Counted from the stretch's first letter, positions 34,622 through 44,008 are shown. The stretch is DNA of 64,000 nucleotides from Ruminococcus flavefaciens 007c (GCF_000571935.1 NZ_ATAX01000024.1:1-64000); one strand, 5' to 3'. The notes: a model not told the origin generated them from the letters alone. Program-made: numbers and translations.

Positions 34622-35236
34622 ATGCAGATGAACTATAATGAAAGTCAGACGAGAAAAAACCTTATGCGAGCTTTTGCAGGAGAATGTCAGTCGCGGCAGC
34701 GATATTATCAGGCAGCACTCATTGCACAGCAGCAGAAGCTTATCGGGCTTGAAAGAATGTTTCGCTTTACAGCCGAACAGGAGGAACGTCATGCAATGGT
34801 GTTCTGGAAGCTTATGAAGGCTGGCTCGGGAAGTACTGTTGATATTTCTGCAGGTTTTCCCGCTGATGTATTTGATGAGATTCAGCAGCTTCTTGACGCT
34901 TCGGCAAATGAAGAGGATAAGGAATTCAGTAAGGTCTATCCTGATTTTGCACGCATTGCAAGAGAAGAAGGTTTTACAGAAGCAGCTGAGAAATTCAGTA
35001 TGATCGCTGAGATAGAAAATATCCACAGAGCACGTTTTCAGTATTACGCCGGACTTTATAAGGCTGATATGCTTTTTCGCAGCAATGATACCGAACAATG
35101 CTGGATGTGCTTGAACTGCGGTCATATTCATAAAGGGAGCGAGCCTCCTGCCGAATGTCCTGTTTGCAGTTCTGCACGTGGATATTTCATACGTGAAGAA
35201 GAGGCGGCGTTTACGTCCTGTGATGTTGTAGGGTAA
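34622..35236 (+). CDS. Rubrerythrin
   Basis: 204 residues from ATG 34622, which follows AAAAGGAGGT; an upstream in-frame ATG lacks a binding site. The diiron four-helix domain shows AFAGECQSRQRYY, TAEQEERHA and EIENIHRARFQYY. The C-terminal rubredoxin-like iron site is CWMCLNCGHIHKGSEPPAECPVC. Rubrerythrins reduce peroxide in anaerobes. Placement next to an oxygen-sensitive hydrogenase fits a protective role. The tail after the rubredoxin site is ~20 residues longer than common. Confidence 0.93.
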   Translation: MQMNYNESQTRKNLMRAFAGECQSRQRYYQAALIAQQQKLIGLERMFRFTAEQEERHAMVFWKLMKAGSGSTVDISAGFPADVFDEIQQLLDASANEEDKEFSKVYPDFARIAREEGFTEAAEKFSMIAEIENIHRARFQYYAGLYKADMLFRSNDTEQCWMCLNCGHIHKGSEPPAECPVCSSARGYFIREEEAAFTSCDVVG

Positions 35237-35241
35237 AAAAT

Positions 35242-35275
35242 AAGCCTGGGAGCATAGAGCTCTCAGGCTTTCTTA
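35242..35275. terminator. Bidirectional terminator between rubrerythrin and MATE genes
   Basis: AAGCCTG (35242-35248) / CAGGCTT (35264-35270) with an inner GAGC/GCTC helix; it lies between two convergent stop codons. Confidence 0.8.
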
Positions 35276-35277
35276 TG

Positions 35278-36633
35278 TTATTTCTGCTGTTTTTTTATTT
35301 TTCTCATCAGTATTTTGAAAACAAATAATTCTGTCAGGAATGTTGCTGCCCATGAAATCGCATATGAAAGATAGAGACTTTTAATAGAGTGATACTCGGG
35401 GATTCTGAATACAATATATATCCAGCCAAGTCTTATACCTACGACTCCGGCTACTGTTATCAGCATTGGCAGTACAGAGCTTCCGAGTCCTCGTATCAGT
35501 CCCGTTGTAACGTCCATAAGTCCGCAAAGGAAGTAAGGAAGCATAATGTATGTCATTCTTACCATTCCGTATTTTATTGCTTCCTGAGAATCGGTTATGT
35601 ATATACCGAGAAGTGTTTTTTCGAAGAATAAAGCGATCAGACCAAGTGCTGCACCTGTGCAGAATACAGAGATAAGGCAGATCCACATTATTTTTCTTAT
35701 ACGGTCTATTTTGCCTGCTCCGAAGTTCTGGCCGGTAAAATTAAGAGCAGTCTGACTGTAGGAATTCATTGAAGTATAAACAAAACCTTCAATATTCTGA
35801 GCAGCTGCATTTCCGGAATTAACTATCGGACCGAATGAGTTGATGGATGACTGGATTATAACATTTGAGGCAGAAAAAAGCGAACCCTGTATACCTGCGG
35901 GAAATCCGATCTGAAGAATTCGTTTGAGCTGTCGCCGGTAAATATGCAGCTTCTTTATCTCAAGTCTGCACGCATCTTCTCTTTTCATAAGGGCAATTAT
36001 TATGAGCCCAGCCGATAATATCTGGGAGATAATTGTAGCTAGTGCAACGCCGGCTACATCCATTTTGAAAAATATTACAAATATAAGGTTGAGGAGAACG
36101 TTCAGCACACCGGCGGCTGTAAGGAAAAATAGTGGACTTTTTGTATCTCCGGCAGCTCTGAGTATGGCAGAACCGAAATTATAGATCATGCTTGCGATGG
36201 TTCCGCAGAAATATATACGCATATAAGAAGCTGCAAGATGCAGCTGCTGAGACGGAGTTTTCATCATCTGAAGGAATGATTCGGAAAAGAATACACCTAT
36301 CACGGTCAAAACTGCGCCGCTGATAAGAGCAGTAGGAATGGCAGTATGAACAGTTTTGCTTACGTCATCGTTTCTGCCTGAGCCTATACCATGAGCTACC
36401 GTAACGCCTGCGCCAACTGAAAGGCCGATAAACATATTGACCATCAGATTTATAAGGGCACCTGTTGAGCCTACCGCACCAACCGAGTTGCTTCCGCAGC
36501 ATCTTCCGACAACTACAAGGTCGGCTGCATTGAAAAGAAGCTGCAAAACACCGGTTAAAATTATAGGTATGGTATATAATATGATCTTGCTGATAAGAGG
36601 ACCTTCGCACATATCCGAGGATCTTCCTTGCAT
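35278..36633 (-). CDS. MATE-family multidrug/metabolite exporter
   Basis: 451 residues from ATG 36633 (AGGAG 8 nt upstream); in-frame ATGs 27 and 51 nt further upstream have no binding site. About twelve transmembrane helices. The first half has IPIILTGVLQLLFNAADLVVVGRCCGSNSVGAVGSTGALINLMVN, typical of the MATE family, and the second half IEGFVYTSMNSYSQTALNFTGQNFGAGK. It probably exports cationic compounds with Na+ or H+. A terminator of the upstream plsY gene lies before it; no clear promoter of its own was seen. Confidence 0.93.
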   Translation of the reverse strand: MQGRSSDMCEGPLISKIILYTIPIILTGVLQLLFNAADLVVVGRCCGSNSVGAVGSTGALINLMVNMFIGLSVGAGVTVAHGIGSGRNDDVSKTVHTAIPTALISGAVLTVIGVFFSESFLQMMKTPSQQLHLAASYMRIYFCGTIASMIYNFGSAILRAAGDTKSPLFFLTAAGVLNVLLNLIFVIFFKMDVAGVALATIISQILSAGLIIIALMKREDACRLEIKKLHIYRRQLKRILQIGFPAGIQGSLFSASNVIIQSSINSFGPIVNSGNAAAQNIEGFVYTSMNSYSQTALNFTGQNFGAGKIDRIRKIMWICLISVFCTGAALGLIALFFEKTLLGIYITDSQEAIKYGMVRMTYIMLPYFLCGLMDVTTGLIRGLGSSVLPMLITVAGVVGIRLGWIYIVFRIPEYHSIKSLYLSYAISWAATFLTELFVFKILMRKIKKQQK

Positions 36634-36689
36634 AAAAAAGACTCCTGTCTGCCGCATGATTGCCTTACGCCGCGGCTTGCGCAATAAAG

Positions 36690-36717
36690 AGGAAAAAGCC
36701 CCCTAAGGGACTTTTTA
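36690..36717 (-). terminator. Terminator after plsY
   Basis: On the minus strand AAAAAGTCCC, a short TTA loop and GGGGGCTTTTT. It overlaps the plsY stop region and lies between plsY and the MATE gene. Confidence 0.7.
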
Positions 36718-37350
36718 AGTACTTCCGTTTTTTCTTATTCTTGCGATCTCCTGATCTTTTTTCCACAAAAAGCTTATATGAGCTTCAGTGCCGTTCTGGA
36801 TACGTTTGAAGTTTTCGATGTGCTTGAACAGGATCACAAGGGAAACCGCGGATAGAATTGCGGTGCCGATGGGATCGCCTGTAAGCAGAGCATATATCAT
36901 AGTAAAAATGACCGAGCCTGTAACAGGTACGACGCAGACATAGTCCATAGAAAAACCGAGTATTATTTCGAAGGAAAGCAGGCCTGCAAAAACAAGAGGA
37001 TTAAAAGCAAGAATGGTACCTCCCAGTGATGCAAGTCCTTTTCCACCGTGAAATTTCATTAAAAAAGGAAAGATGTGACCGAGTATACAGCAAGAACCTG
37101 ACAGTATCTTGGCATATCTGACGTGCGGAAATAAGAAAGCGGCGATCAATGAAGCTGCAACGGCTTTTAAAATGTCAAAAACAGCAACAAAAAGGCCTGC
37201 TTTTTTTCCCATAGTTATAACAGTGTTTGAAGCTCCCGCATTACCCGATCCCCGCTGGCGTATGTCAAATCCCTTGATCTTTCCTATAAGGAATGCAGGA
37301 TTGATATTGCCGATGAGGTAACCGATAAGAGCGGATAATATTATCTGCAT
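36715..37350 (-). CDS. plsY: Acyl-phosphate:glycerol-3-phosphate acyltransferase
   Basis: 211 residues with five predicted membrane helices. PlsY motifs: GYLIGNINPAFLIGK, the catalytic RQRGSGNAGASNT loop and HIFPFLMKFHGGKGLAS. It transfers an acyl group from acyl-phosphate to glycerol 3-phosphate, the first step of phospholipid synthesis. The promoter upstream (37420-37448) has a 17-bp spacer. About ten residues at the C terminus are extra and polar. Confidence 0.93.
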   Translation of the reverse strand: MQIILSALIGYLIGNINPAFLIGKIKGFDIRQRGSGNAGASNTVITMGKKAGLFVAVFDILKAVAASLIAAFLFPHVRYAKILSGSCCILGHIFPFLMKFHGGKGLASLGGTILAFNPLVFAGLLSFEIILGFSMDYVCVVPVTGSVIFTMIYALLTGDPIGTAILSAVSLVILFKHIENFKRIQNGTEAHISFLWKKDQEIARIRKNGST

Positions 37351-37419
37351 ATTGACCCCCTGTAAGATAAAGCAGAAATGACGGAATAAAAATGTACCAT
37401 TCGTCTCACATTTACTAAT

Positions 37420-37448
37420 ATAATACCATATTCCGCAGCAAATGTAAA
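37420..37448 (-). promoter_or_regulatory. Promoter of plsY
   Basis: Minus strand TTTACA (37448-37443), 17 bp, TATTAT (37425-37420). Confidence 0.65.
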
Positions 37449-37592
37449 GCCCCTGTATAAATTTTTTATAGGTAACAGGTCGATTTCTATGTTAAAAAAT
37501 AAAAATATATGCTATGCTGTTTCAGACAGCCAGTACTTAACGATATGAATATATGAAAGGGGAAAATGTATACATGATCAGGAGAGATGAAA

Positions 37593-38150
37593 ATGACGGA
37601 TAACGAGTTGCAGCAGATGCTGAAGAACGATCCAGAAGCTGGCCAGCGATTTTTTTATGATAAATACTTCAATTATGTATATACTATCGTATTCGCAAAG
37701 CTCAAGGGCAGTGTTTCATTAGATGATATAGATGAGTGTGTCAGCGATGTATTTGCTAACTGCTTTGTATATTTCGATAAACAGTCTGTTATACAAGGAG
37801 AGCTTAAAGCCTTTACAGCATCGGTTGCAAGGCGAAAAGCGATAGATACATACCGGAAAGTAAGCAGACATAATGGTAATGTGTCGCTTGATGATGCAGG
37901 CGAGCTCGTTGCAGAGGATAATGTCACTCGATCAGCCGAGGAATCAGAACTTCGCAGATTGCTGTATGAGAAGGTGGATGAGCTTGGAGAACCGGATTCC
38001 ACGATTATAATCCAGAAGTATTATTTTGGCAGGAGTTCAAAGGAAATAGCCGAGATAGTCGAACTATCGGCAGACAACGTAAGAGTCAGATGCAGCAGAG
38101 CAATAAAGCGTCTGAAAGATATGCTGTTTGCAGCCGGATTTACAAGATAG
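37593..38150 (+). CDS. ECF-like RNA polymerase sigma factor (copy 1)
   Basis: 185 residues from ATG 37593, 8 nt after AGGAG; an ATG 6 nt earlier is too close to it. Sigma-70 region 2 (FFYDKYFNYVYTIVFAKLKGSVSLDDIDECVSDVFANCF ... AFTASVARRKAIDTYRK) and region 4 (DSTIIIQKYYFGRSSKEIAEIVELSADNVRVRCSRAIKRLKDML) make it an extracytoplasmic-function type sigma factor. It is a paralogue of the gene at 43075-43632: same length, same MTD start, similar region 4. It is followed 11 nt later by its likely anti-sigma factor. Target promoters are unknown. Confidence 0.9.
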   Translation: MTDNELQQMLKNDPEAGQRFFYDKYFNYVYTIVFAKLKGSVSLDDIDECVSDVFANCFVYFDKQSVIQGELKAFTASVARRKAIDTYRKVSRHNGNVSLDDAGELVAEDNVTRSAEESELRRLLYEKVDELGEPDSTIIIQKYYFGRSSKEIAEIVELSADNVRVRCSRAIKRLKDMLFAAGFTR

Positions 38151-38161
38151 GAGGAGATAAA

Positions 38162-40108
38162 ATGAAAGATCAGCTTGATTATCTGTTCAGTGATAATGAT
38201 GATGATATAGAAAGAATTGCGGATAAGTATAAGGCAGCAGGGGAAAAAGAAAAAGAAAAAATATATGAGAAAAGCAAAAGAAAGTATAATATTATGAAGG
38301 ATGAGGATACAAGAATAAACGATGATGGTTTCATAAAAGAAGCTGAAGGCGTAGAAAGGTATAATCGTCCGAGCTGGATACGTTTTATCTGCGGAGCTGC
38401 TGCGGCTTTTGTGCTTCTTGGAGGAGCATTGGGCGGCGTTTTGCTTTCAAGATCGCAGAAAGTACAGCATATGGATCATGGCAGCGATGTTGAAGAGCTT
38501 TCAACGGACGCTATAGTACAGAATAACAATGTGGATAAAAACGAAGTTGTTGACACTCTTATAAGCAATTATGAGCAGATCATGAGAACACAGTATCCTG
38601 TCGGAGCAGATAATGAGGATCATATCTGGTTTAAAGTTGATGTTTATGATGAAACCAGCGATTCAACAGTGAATAAAACCAGAGAATATTATGCAGTGAC
38701 TGATAATGAGCTCGATACACATATTGAATTAACTTCAAAACTCAGCGAAACTTTCTGTGATGAGTTGTATAATGATTATTTAGGTAAGGACTTCAGTAAT
38801 TTTGAAGTAGGATATGATTTTGAAGATGACAGCAGGATCGAAAAGTATCTGGCTAAATTTATTGTTTATAATGATAAGATATATGCGCTCAGTCTTATAG
38901 AACCAACGGCAAGTTACGACAAGGGCTTTGAGGAGCTCTACAATTTCAGCGAATATAAGCTTATATCTTCGAAATTTACTGAAGGCGGCAAGCTTTTGTC
39001 CGGAGATACACAGTACTTTTCGGAAAAAGATGAGCCTGAAGCATATAAAGGTCTTGTGACCTGCAAGAGAGTATATGAAAGAGCTGACGGTGGAAAAGTA
39101 ACGGCAGAGATACAGATCATACCTAAGGACGAATCATGGCGAATAGCTGCATTTGATGTCAATGCCGATCTTGTGGAAAAAACTGTCCCAGAGCCCACTA
39201 CCCAGCCTGCTGAAGAGACTCATAATGAGGAAGAATTCGCCGAGCTTCAGCTCCATGAACGCAGGATATGTGCAAGCTATGAAGAGGCGAAGGAGCTTGT
39301 AAATGAGTTGGAAAAAGCATGGCAGAATGGCACTTATACCTTCAAAAAGATCGACAAAGAGAAATATATCAAGCAGATAATAAGCTCAGAGAACACTGAG
39401 GAGCTCAATTCAGTTGAGAATAAGAGCTATGTATATCATATGCTGAATAACGGCTTCCGTTATTATGATACGGCAGATGCAAGCTATGAGGAAACCGGTG
39501 AGGAAAATGGAAGCTATTATGAATCTACCGAGCGCAGCATAGCCGATAACCGCGGTAAATATATGTACAATGAATTTGTAATGAACTCAGAATCAGGCAA
39601 CGATCATATCACATGGTATATAAATGATACACAGTGGATCACAGTTGACCATAAGACAAAGTTCTACACTGAGGACAATGAATATGTTCAGACATATGAG
39701 ACCGAATACGTTCCTGATAATGACCGTATCATAGAGTGCTATGCTCCTGGCGGAGAGATAATACTTGCAGGAGCGTTTACAAACTGTATCCTGACAGGGT
39801 GCAGCAACGAGTGCCTGCACCCTGACGCGGACGGAATGTTTGATTTTGATACTTGGTTTATCGAGGGTACTGAGGAGTTTCTTGGCAGAGAATGTGTAGC
39901 GATACATCAGAATAACAGCAGATATAATAAACAGATGCTGGTCGACATGAGAACGGGAATAATCATGAGAAGTGTCTGTACCTCCAATGAAACAGGCGAT
40001 ACTCAGACTATGAAGGTAACAAGTATAGAGATCGACAAGCCTATAGAATATAAGACATTTGATCCAACAGGCTATGAGCCTAAACCAACAGAAATAACCG
40101 CAGGATAA
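38162..40108 (+). CDS. Membrane anti-sigma factor-like protein with large extracellular sensor (copy 1)
   Basis: 648 residues from ATG 38162 (AGGAGGAG upstream). The cytoplasmic ~75 residues (MKDQLDYLFSDNDDDIERIADKYKAA) are acidic and helical. A single membrane helix (about 78-100: FICGAAAAFVLLGGALGGVLL) precedes ~540 extracellular residues. The last ~200 residues, with LGRECVAIHQNN, MLVDMRTGIIMRSV and YKTFDPTGY, resemble an RseB/MucB or LolA-like fold that binds lipids or polymers. Its pairing with the upstream sigma gene implies it holds that factor until a surface signal arrives. That role is inferred from layout. Confidence 0.8.
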   Translation: MKDQLDYLFSDNDDDIERIADKYKAAGEKEKEKIYEKSKRKYNIMKDEDTRINDDGFIKEAEGVERYNRPSWIRFICGAAAAFVLLGGALGGVLLSRSQKVQHMDHGSDVEELSTDAIVQNNNVDKNEVVDTLISNYEQIMRTQYPVGADNEDHIWFKVDVYDETSDSTVNKTREYYAVTDNELDTHIELTSKLSETFCDELYNDYLGKDFSNFEVGYDFEDDSRIEKYLAKFIVYNDKIYALSLIEPTASYDKGFEELYNFSEYKLISSKFTEGGKLLSGDTQYFSEKDEPEAYKGLVTCKRVYERADGGKVTAEIQIIPKDESWRIAAFDVNADLVEKTVPEPTTQPAEETHNEEEFAELQLHERRICASYEEAKELVNELEKAWQNGTYTFKKIDKEKYIKQIISSENTEELNSVENKSYVYHMLNNGFRYYDTADASYEETGEENGSYYESTERSIADNRGKYMYNEFVMNSESGNDHITWYINDTQWITVDHKTKFYTEDNEYVQTYETEYVPDNDRIIECYAPGGEIILAGAFTNCILTGCSNECLHPDADGMFDFDTWFIEGTEEFLGRECVAIHQNNSRYNKQMLVDMRTGIIMRSVCTSNETGDTQTMKVTSIEIDKPIEYKTFDPTGYEPKPTEITAG

Positions 40109-40145
40109 AAAATATCCCCTTTGCACACGCAAAGGGGATAGCTTT
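40109..40145. terminator. Bidirectional terminator between convergent genes
   Basis: Perfect 12-bp stem TATCCCCTTTGC (40113-40124) / GCAAAGGGGATA (40129-40140), ACAC loop, A run before and T run after. Confidence 0.9.
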
Positions 40146-41099
40146 TTAAAGTAATTCAATTAGCTGGCTCCGAACTCCGTCAAGTCTGGCGTCGGACAGC
40201 CCAAAATCCATAGCTTTGTAGTTCCAGGCCGCTCTGCCTATACCATGCTTCCTGAATACGGAATTGATTGTTTTGAACCATTTTACTGTATCTTCGGGAC
40301 TGACTACATCAATACAGCCGTATTCTCCGCAGTAAAGGGCACTGTTGAACTGCTCGGCCTTGGCAATGGCAGTAGAAAACAGATCTTCAAAGTATTCAGT
40401 GGATGTTACACTGTTTTCAAAAGGTATCCGTTCCTTGGGGTCAATTGCATTTGTCCAGTAAGCCCCCTGATGTGTGAACTTTAGAGGCTCATAGCAATGC
40501 ATATTATATATTACATTGTTATCGAAAGGCGCGTCAAGGAACTGAACGGTATCAGCGCTGTTATTATGGTAGCTGCCAACAAGTATAAGAATATCAGGAG
40601 CGATTTTTCTTATCCTGCTTATACATTCCTTGGCTATCATATTCCATTTGTCGATGAATTCGGCGTCTGTGACCTCGTTAAGCAGCTCAAATGCAACATT
40701 TGGAGCAAATTTCCCGTATCTTCGTGCCATTTCTTCCCAGAGACGATAAAAACGTTCCTGATAGACTTTGGAGTCAAAGAAGCCGTTTTCGCTTTCTCCG
40801 TAGTAGTCAAAAGAAAAACCGGCAGTCTTATGCAGATCAAGAATAAGGTTAAGCCCGTTTTTCATGGAATTCTCAACGGCTTTATCAAGGTATTTAAAGC
40901 CTTCCTCTATAAAAGTACCGTCATTGTTTTCGATAATATTATAATCAAAAGGAACACGAACGTGGTCTGCGCTCCATGATGCAATAATTTTAAAATCATT
41001 TTCATTTACGAAGGTGTCTAGGTGTTCTTTTTCATAGCTGCATTGAGAAAGCCAGCCTCCGAGATTTACACCCTTATTGAAACCATTTAGATTTTTCAT
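40146..41099 (-). CDS. Intracellular GH5-family glycoside hydrolase
   Basis: 317 residues, no signal peptide and no dockerin, so probably cytoplasmic. GH5 (beta/alpha)8 features: NKGVNLGGWLS at the start, DHVRVPFDYN, LILDLHKTAG, acid/base Glu142 in FELLNEV, and the nucleophile Glu259 in YCGEYG. Such enzymes hydrolyse beta-1,4-glucans or short imported oligosaccharides (endoglucanase or exoglucosidase type). AGGAGGCGATT lies before the ATG. It stands alone between two sigma/anti-sigma pairs and has a terminator on the 3' side. The substrate cannot be fixed from sequence. Confidence 0.92.
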   Translation of the reverse strand: MKNLNGFNKGVNLGGWLSQCSYEKEHLDTFVNENDFKIIASWSADHVRVPFDYNIIENNDGTFIEEGFKYLDKAVENSMKNGLNLILDLHKTAGFSFDYYGESENGFFDSKVYQERFYRLWEEMARRYGKFAPNVAFELLNEVTDAEFIDKWNMIAKECISRIRKIAPDILILVGSYHNNSADTVQFLDAPFDNNVIYNMHCYEPLKFTHQGAYWTNAIDPKERIPFENSVTSTEYFEDLFSTAIAKAEQFNSALYCGEYGCIDVVSPEDTVKWFKTINSVFRKHGIGRAAWNYKAMDFGLSDARLDGVRSQLIELL

Positions 41100-41232
41100 C
41101 TTTAATCGCCTCCTGTGATTATATTTTAGCAGATTAAGTAAGAAAAATATACTTGTTTTTTGTGAAAAATAATAAATTTATGACATATGAGGAGGATAAA
41201 TAGCATTGTTTTTTTCACCTTGCGGATAAAAT

Positions 41233-41264
41233 AAAAAGCTCTTCCGTAAGGAAGAGCTTTGAAA
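41233..41264 (-). terminator. Terminator of the second anti-sigma gene
   Basis: AAAGCTCTTCC (41235-41245) / GGAAGAGCTTT (41250-41260), GTAA loop; T run on the minus strand. Confidence 0.88.
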
Positions 41265-41267
41265 TAA

Positions 41268-43061
41268 TCAATTCTGCGGATCGTATACGAGTACACCGGA
41301 GAATACATCGTTCAGATTATAGCAGTTTATCTCTCTGAGGCCTGTATCGGAATCTTTTTTCCATCTGAAGCGGTATCCCATGTGTATTTCACGGGGCAGT
41401 TCATATAGTATATCCTGTATATCGCTTTTGTGTATATAACATACGGTATCATCCGGATCGTCAGGAACAGCGTATCTTATAAGGTCAGGAAGAAGCTCGT
41501 AGCTGTCATCGGTCATTGGACCGAAGGTTAGGTTCGCGTCTGTGTGTCCAAGCCAGGGGAAATCATCAACAGGCGGGTTATAGTATGTTACTGTGTAGAG
41601 AACTTTTTCACCTTCAGAGTCGTATATATTTATATCTATGCCCGCAGGAGTATTTTCGCCTTTTATAATCGAAGCATAGCGCTTGCTTTCGTCATAAGGT
41701 GAAATGGGGAAAGCATCAAAAAGCTCGGTCTTACGCGCATAGCCTTCCTTTTTTGGGGAATTGAACGAGGCATGGAAAGCAATGAGATCAGGAAGATCAT
41801 CGTAATCATATGCTGATATAGACAGGGAAGTTTCACCGTAGGATTCACCCTTGCTGTTATATTTGATCTCGTCTGAGACAGGCTCAAAATTCATCTTGGT
41901 ATATTCGGAAAAATCAACAGAGACAGGTTCAGCTTCGTCATTAAATTTGATATTTTTTGTAACCATCCATTCGTAGTAGCTGCCATCGGGGGTAAATAAA
42001 ATATACTTCAGCAGACAGCCGGTTTCCTTATCTACAAGTGCGAGGAGATCAATTGCAGTATCGTTATCATACGGATAAAGAGGATTTTTTCCTTCGATAT
42101 GGTAACAGTTCCTGCCGGCATAGGACTCCTCGCCTTTGATTTCCCATGATGTGAAGTCCGAAAGATTGGTCAAGGCGAAATCATAGGGATAAACAGAGTA
42201 AGCAGCGGCATCGTACAGAAGTGAATGGTTGCGGAAAACAGTTTCATCATCAAAATCAAACTCATAATCATTATCTAATTTTTTTTTATAGATTATACCC
42301 GCAACTGTCCTCGAATCAAGCTTTTTCCCTTTTCCTGTGTATTCATCGGACTCAGCCATTATTGTATATGTTTTATTGACATTATCCAGGCAGTAATTTG
42401 CGGTATCTGTACAGTAGATATTCAGTTCACCCATGTATGCGTCGACAAGACTGTCAAAAGGTGCGTCATTTACAACGTTTTCGACAGGAGACGTTAAATT
42501 CTCACGTGAAACGTGGCTATATGCTTTTTTGTTGTCGTTATCTATCTGATAATCGCATATATCGATCATTATATCACTGCAGGTATTCTTTTTTACGTAT
42601 TGTCCGGATACTTTATGGAAATTATCCGCGCTGTTTATCATAATATCGAAAACATGGAGTTTGGCTTCGTCGTCGAATTCGGGCGGAAGGCCTTCCATTT
42701 TAGTCGTAGGCTCGGTAGGAGCGTTGGTTGTAGTTTCCGTAGTTGTGGATAAGGGTTCGGATTCGGATGAAGGGATCTTTTTTAAACCATTAGCAAAGGC
42801 ACCTGCGGAAACGGCTCCGATAATGGCTAAACAAGCAGCAGCGGAGCAGATATACCTGGCAATATTTGAAGATCTGCGGATTTCAACTCCCGAAACACGG
42901 TCGATAAACTCTGTATCAGGGTTAATATCTGTATTTTTAGCTATACGTGAATACAGCTTTTCTTTTTTTTCTTCACTGATAATATCATATGAGTCTGCAA
43001 TACGCTTTAAATTATTGGTATCTGCATTTTTCAGAACTTCACTTATATTCCTTTTTTTCAT
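41268..43061 (-). CDS. Membrane anti-sigma factor-like protein with extracellular sensor (copy 2)
   Basis: 597 residues from ATG 43061, behind AAAGGAGG; longer in-frame starts run into the sigma gene. The same plan as copy 1: a cytoplasmic helical head (VLKNADTNNLKRIADSYDIISEEKKEKLYSRI), one membrane helix (about 77-97), a Thr-rich spacer (TTTETTTNAPTEPTTK) and a large extracellular part. SYAGRNCYHIEGKN, LLALVDKETGCLLKYILF and MNFEP match the RseB/LolA-like portion. A different C-terminal ~150 residues (LPDLIAFHASFNSPKKEGY...) follows, absent from copy 1, so the two probably sense different cues. It lies 13 nt after its sigma gene. Confidence 0.8.
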   Translation of the reverse strand: MKKRNISEVLKNADTNNLKRIADSYDIISEEKKEKLYSRIAKNTDINPDTEFIDRVSGVEIRRSSNIARYICSAAACLAIIGAVSAGAFANGLKKIPSSESEPLSTTTETTTNAPTEPTTKMEGLPPEFDDEAKLHVFDIMINSADNFHKVSGQYVKKNTCSDIMIDICDYQIDNDNKKAYSHVSRENLTSPVENVVNDAPFDSLVDAYMGELNIYCTDTANYCLDNVNKTYTIMAESDEYTGKGKKLDSRTVAGIIYKKKLDNDYEFDFDDETVFRNHSLLYDAAAYSVYPYDFALTNLSDFTSWEIKGEESYAGRNCYHIEGKNPLYPYDNDTAIDLLALVDKETGCLLKYILFTPDGSYYEWMVTKNIKFNDEAEPVSVDFSEYTKMNFEPVSDEIKYNSKGESYGETSLSISAYDYDDLPDLIAFHASFNSPKKEGYARKTELFDAFPISPYDESKRYASIIKGENTPAGIDINIYDSEGEKVLYTVTYYNPPVDDFPWLGHTDANLTFGPMTDDSYELLPDLIRYAVPDDPDDTVCYIHKSDIQDILYELPREIHMGYRFRWKKDSDTGLREINCYNLNDVFSGVLVYDPQN

Positions 43062-43074
43062 GACTTTTCCTCCT

Positions 43075-43632
43075 TTATAGAGTAATATCAAGTGGTTCAA
43101 GGAGCTTTTTAAGCTTCTTGAGTGCTCTTCGGCAGCGTACTCTGACAGCAGCAGGGGAAAGACCGACAATATCGCTGATCTCGCGTGAATTGCGGCTGAA
43201 GAAGAATTTATTAATGATAATATCCGAATCGGGCTTGCCAAGCGTATCAATTTTGTCAAGAAGAATACTTACAAGCTCTGAACGCTCGTAATTATCTGCC
43301 AATGAACTATTGTCTGCAAGCTCAAGCTCGGAATCTTCAATTGAAACAGAATTACTTGTTTTGGATAAAATTGATTTTTTCAGACTGATAGCCTTATTTT
43401 TGGCTGATGTGCCGAGATATGCCTGCAATGAACCTTCACTTGAAGTATCATAATGGATTATCACATCTGAAAAAACATCAACAACACAATCGTCTATATC
43501 CTTTGAGCAGCCTTTTTCACTGAGGATTCTGTGTACTATTGTATATACATAGCGATGGTACTTTTCGAATAAGGCTCTGAAGCCTGTATCCGGAGAGTGA
43601 TGCATAATTTCACGTATATCCTCGTCTGTCAT
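43075..43632 (-). CDS. ECF-like RNA polymerase sigma factor (copy 2)
   Basis: 185 residues from ATG 43632 with GAAAGGAGG upstream; an ATG 21 nt further upstream overlaps that site. Region 2 (FEKYHRYVYTIVHRILSEKGCSKDIDDCVVDVFSDVI ... YLGTSAKNKAISLKKS) and region 4 (DSDIIINKFFFSRNSREISDIVGLSPAAVRVRCRRALKKLKKLL) are clear. It is paralogous to the factor at 37593 and arranged as its mirror image around the GH5 gene. Confidence 0.9.
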   Translation of the reverse strand: MTDEDIREIMHHSPDTGFRALFEKYHRYVYTIVHRILSEKGCSKDIDDCVVDVFSDVIIHYDTSSEGSLQAYLGTSAKNKAISLKKSILSKTSNSVSIEDSELELADNSSLADNYERSELVSILLDKIDTLGKPDSDIIINKFFFSRNSREISDIVGLSPAAVRVRCRRALKKLKKLLEPLDITL

Positions 43633-43730
43633 AATGCGCCTCCTTTCATTCAATATAAAGCGTTCTGCAGAATGTCTTCACTAATACATACTCAGAAAGA
43701 GGAAAAGTGTAACACTTTTTTGAAAAAATA

Positions 43731-43761
43731 AAAAAACCTGTATCAAAAGATACAGGTTTTT
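43731..43761 (-). terminator. Terminator of the tRNA-Ser pair
   Basis: AAACCTGTATC / GATACAGGTTT (stem within 43734-43759), AAAA loop, T run on the minus strand, directly 3' of the second tRNA. Confidence 0.85.
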
Positions 43762-43764
43762 GAT

Positions 43765-43854
43765 TGGCGCGGATTGAGAGATTTGAACTCTCGCGCCGGT
43801 TTCCCGACCTACTCCCTTAGCAGGGGAGCCCCTTCACCACTTGGGTAAATCCGC
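43765..43854 (-). tRNA. tRNA-Ser (anticodon GCU)
   Basis: Acceptor GCGGATT/AATCCGC, anticodon loop CTGCTAA (GCU), long variable arm (TAGGTCGGGAAACCGGC), T-arm AGAGTTCAAATCTCT, discriminator G and encoded CCA (43765-43767). 90 nt. Confidence 0.95.
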
Positions 43855-43889
43855 AAACCGACGAGCGAGAAACTCACCGATAAAAAAAT

Positions 43890-43978
43890 TGGCGGAGAGG
43901 GTGGGATTCGAACCCACGTGACCGTTAAGTCAAACGGTTTTCAAGACCGCCTCGTTATGACCGCTTCGATACCTCTCC
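43890..43978 (-). tRNA. tRNA-Ser (anticodon UGA)
   Basis: Acceptor GGAGAGG/CCTCTCC, anticodon loop CTTGAAA (UGA) between CGGT and ACCG, long variable arm, T-arm GTGGGTTCGAATCCCAC, discriminator G and encoded CCA (43890-43892). It is upstream of the GCU gene in the same minus-strand transcript. Confidence 0.95.
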
Positions 43979-44008
43979 ATATGTACTGCTGACTTAATCA
44001 GCTTTATT

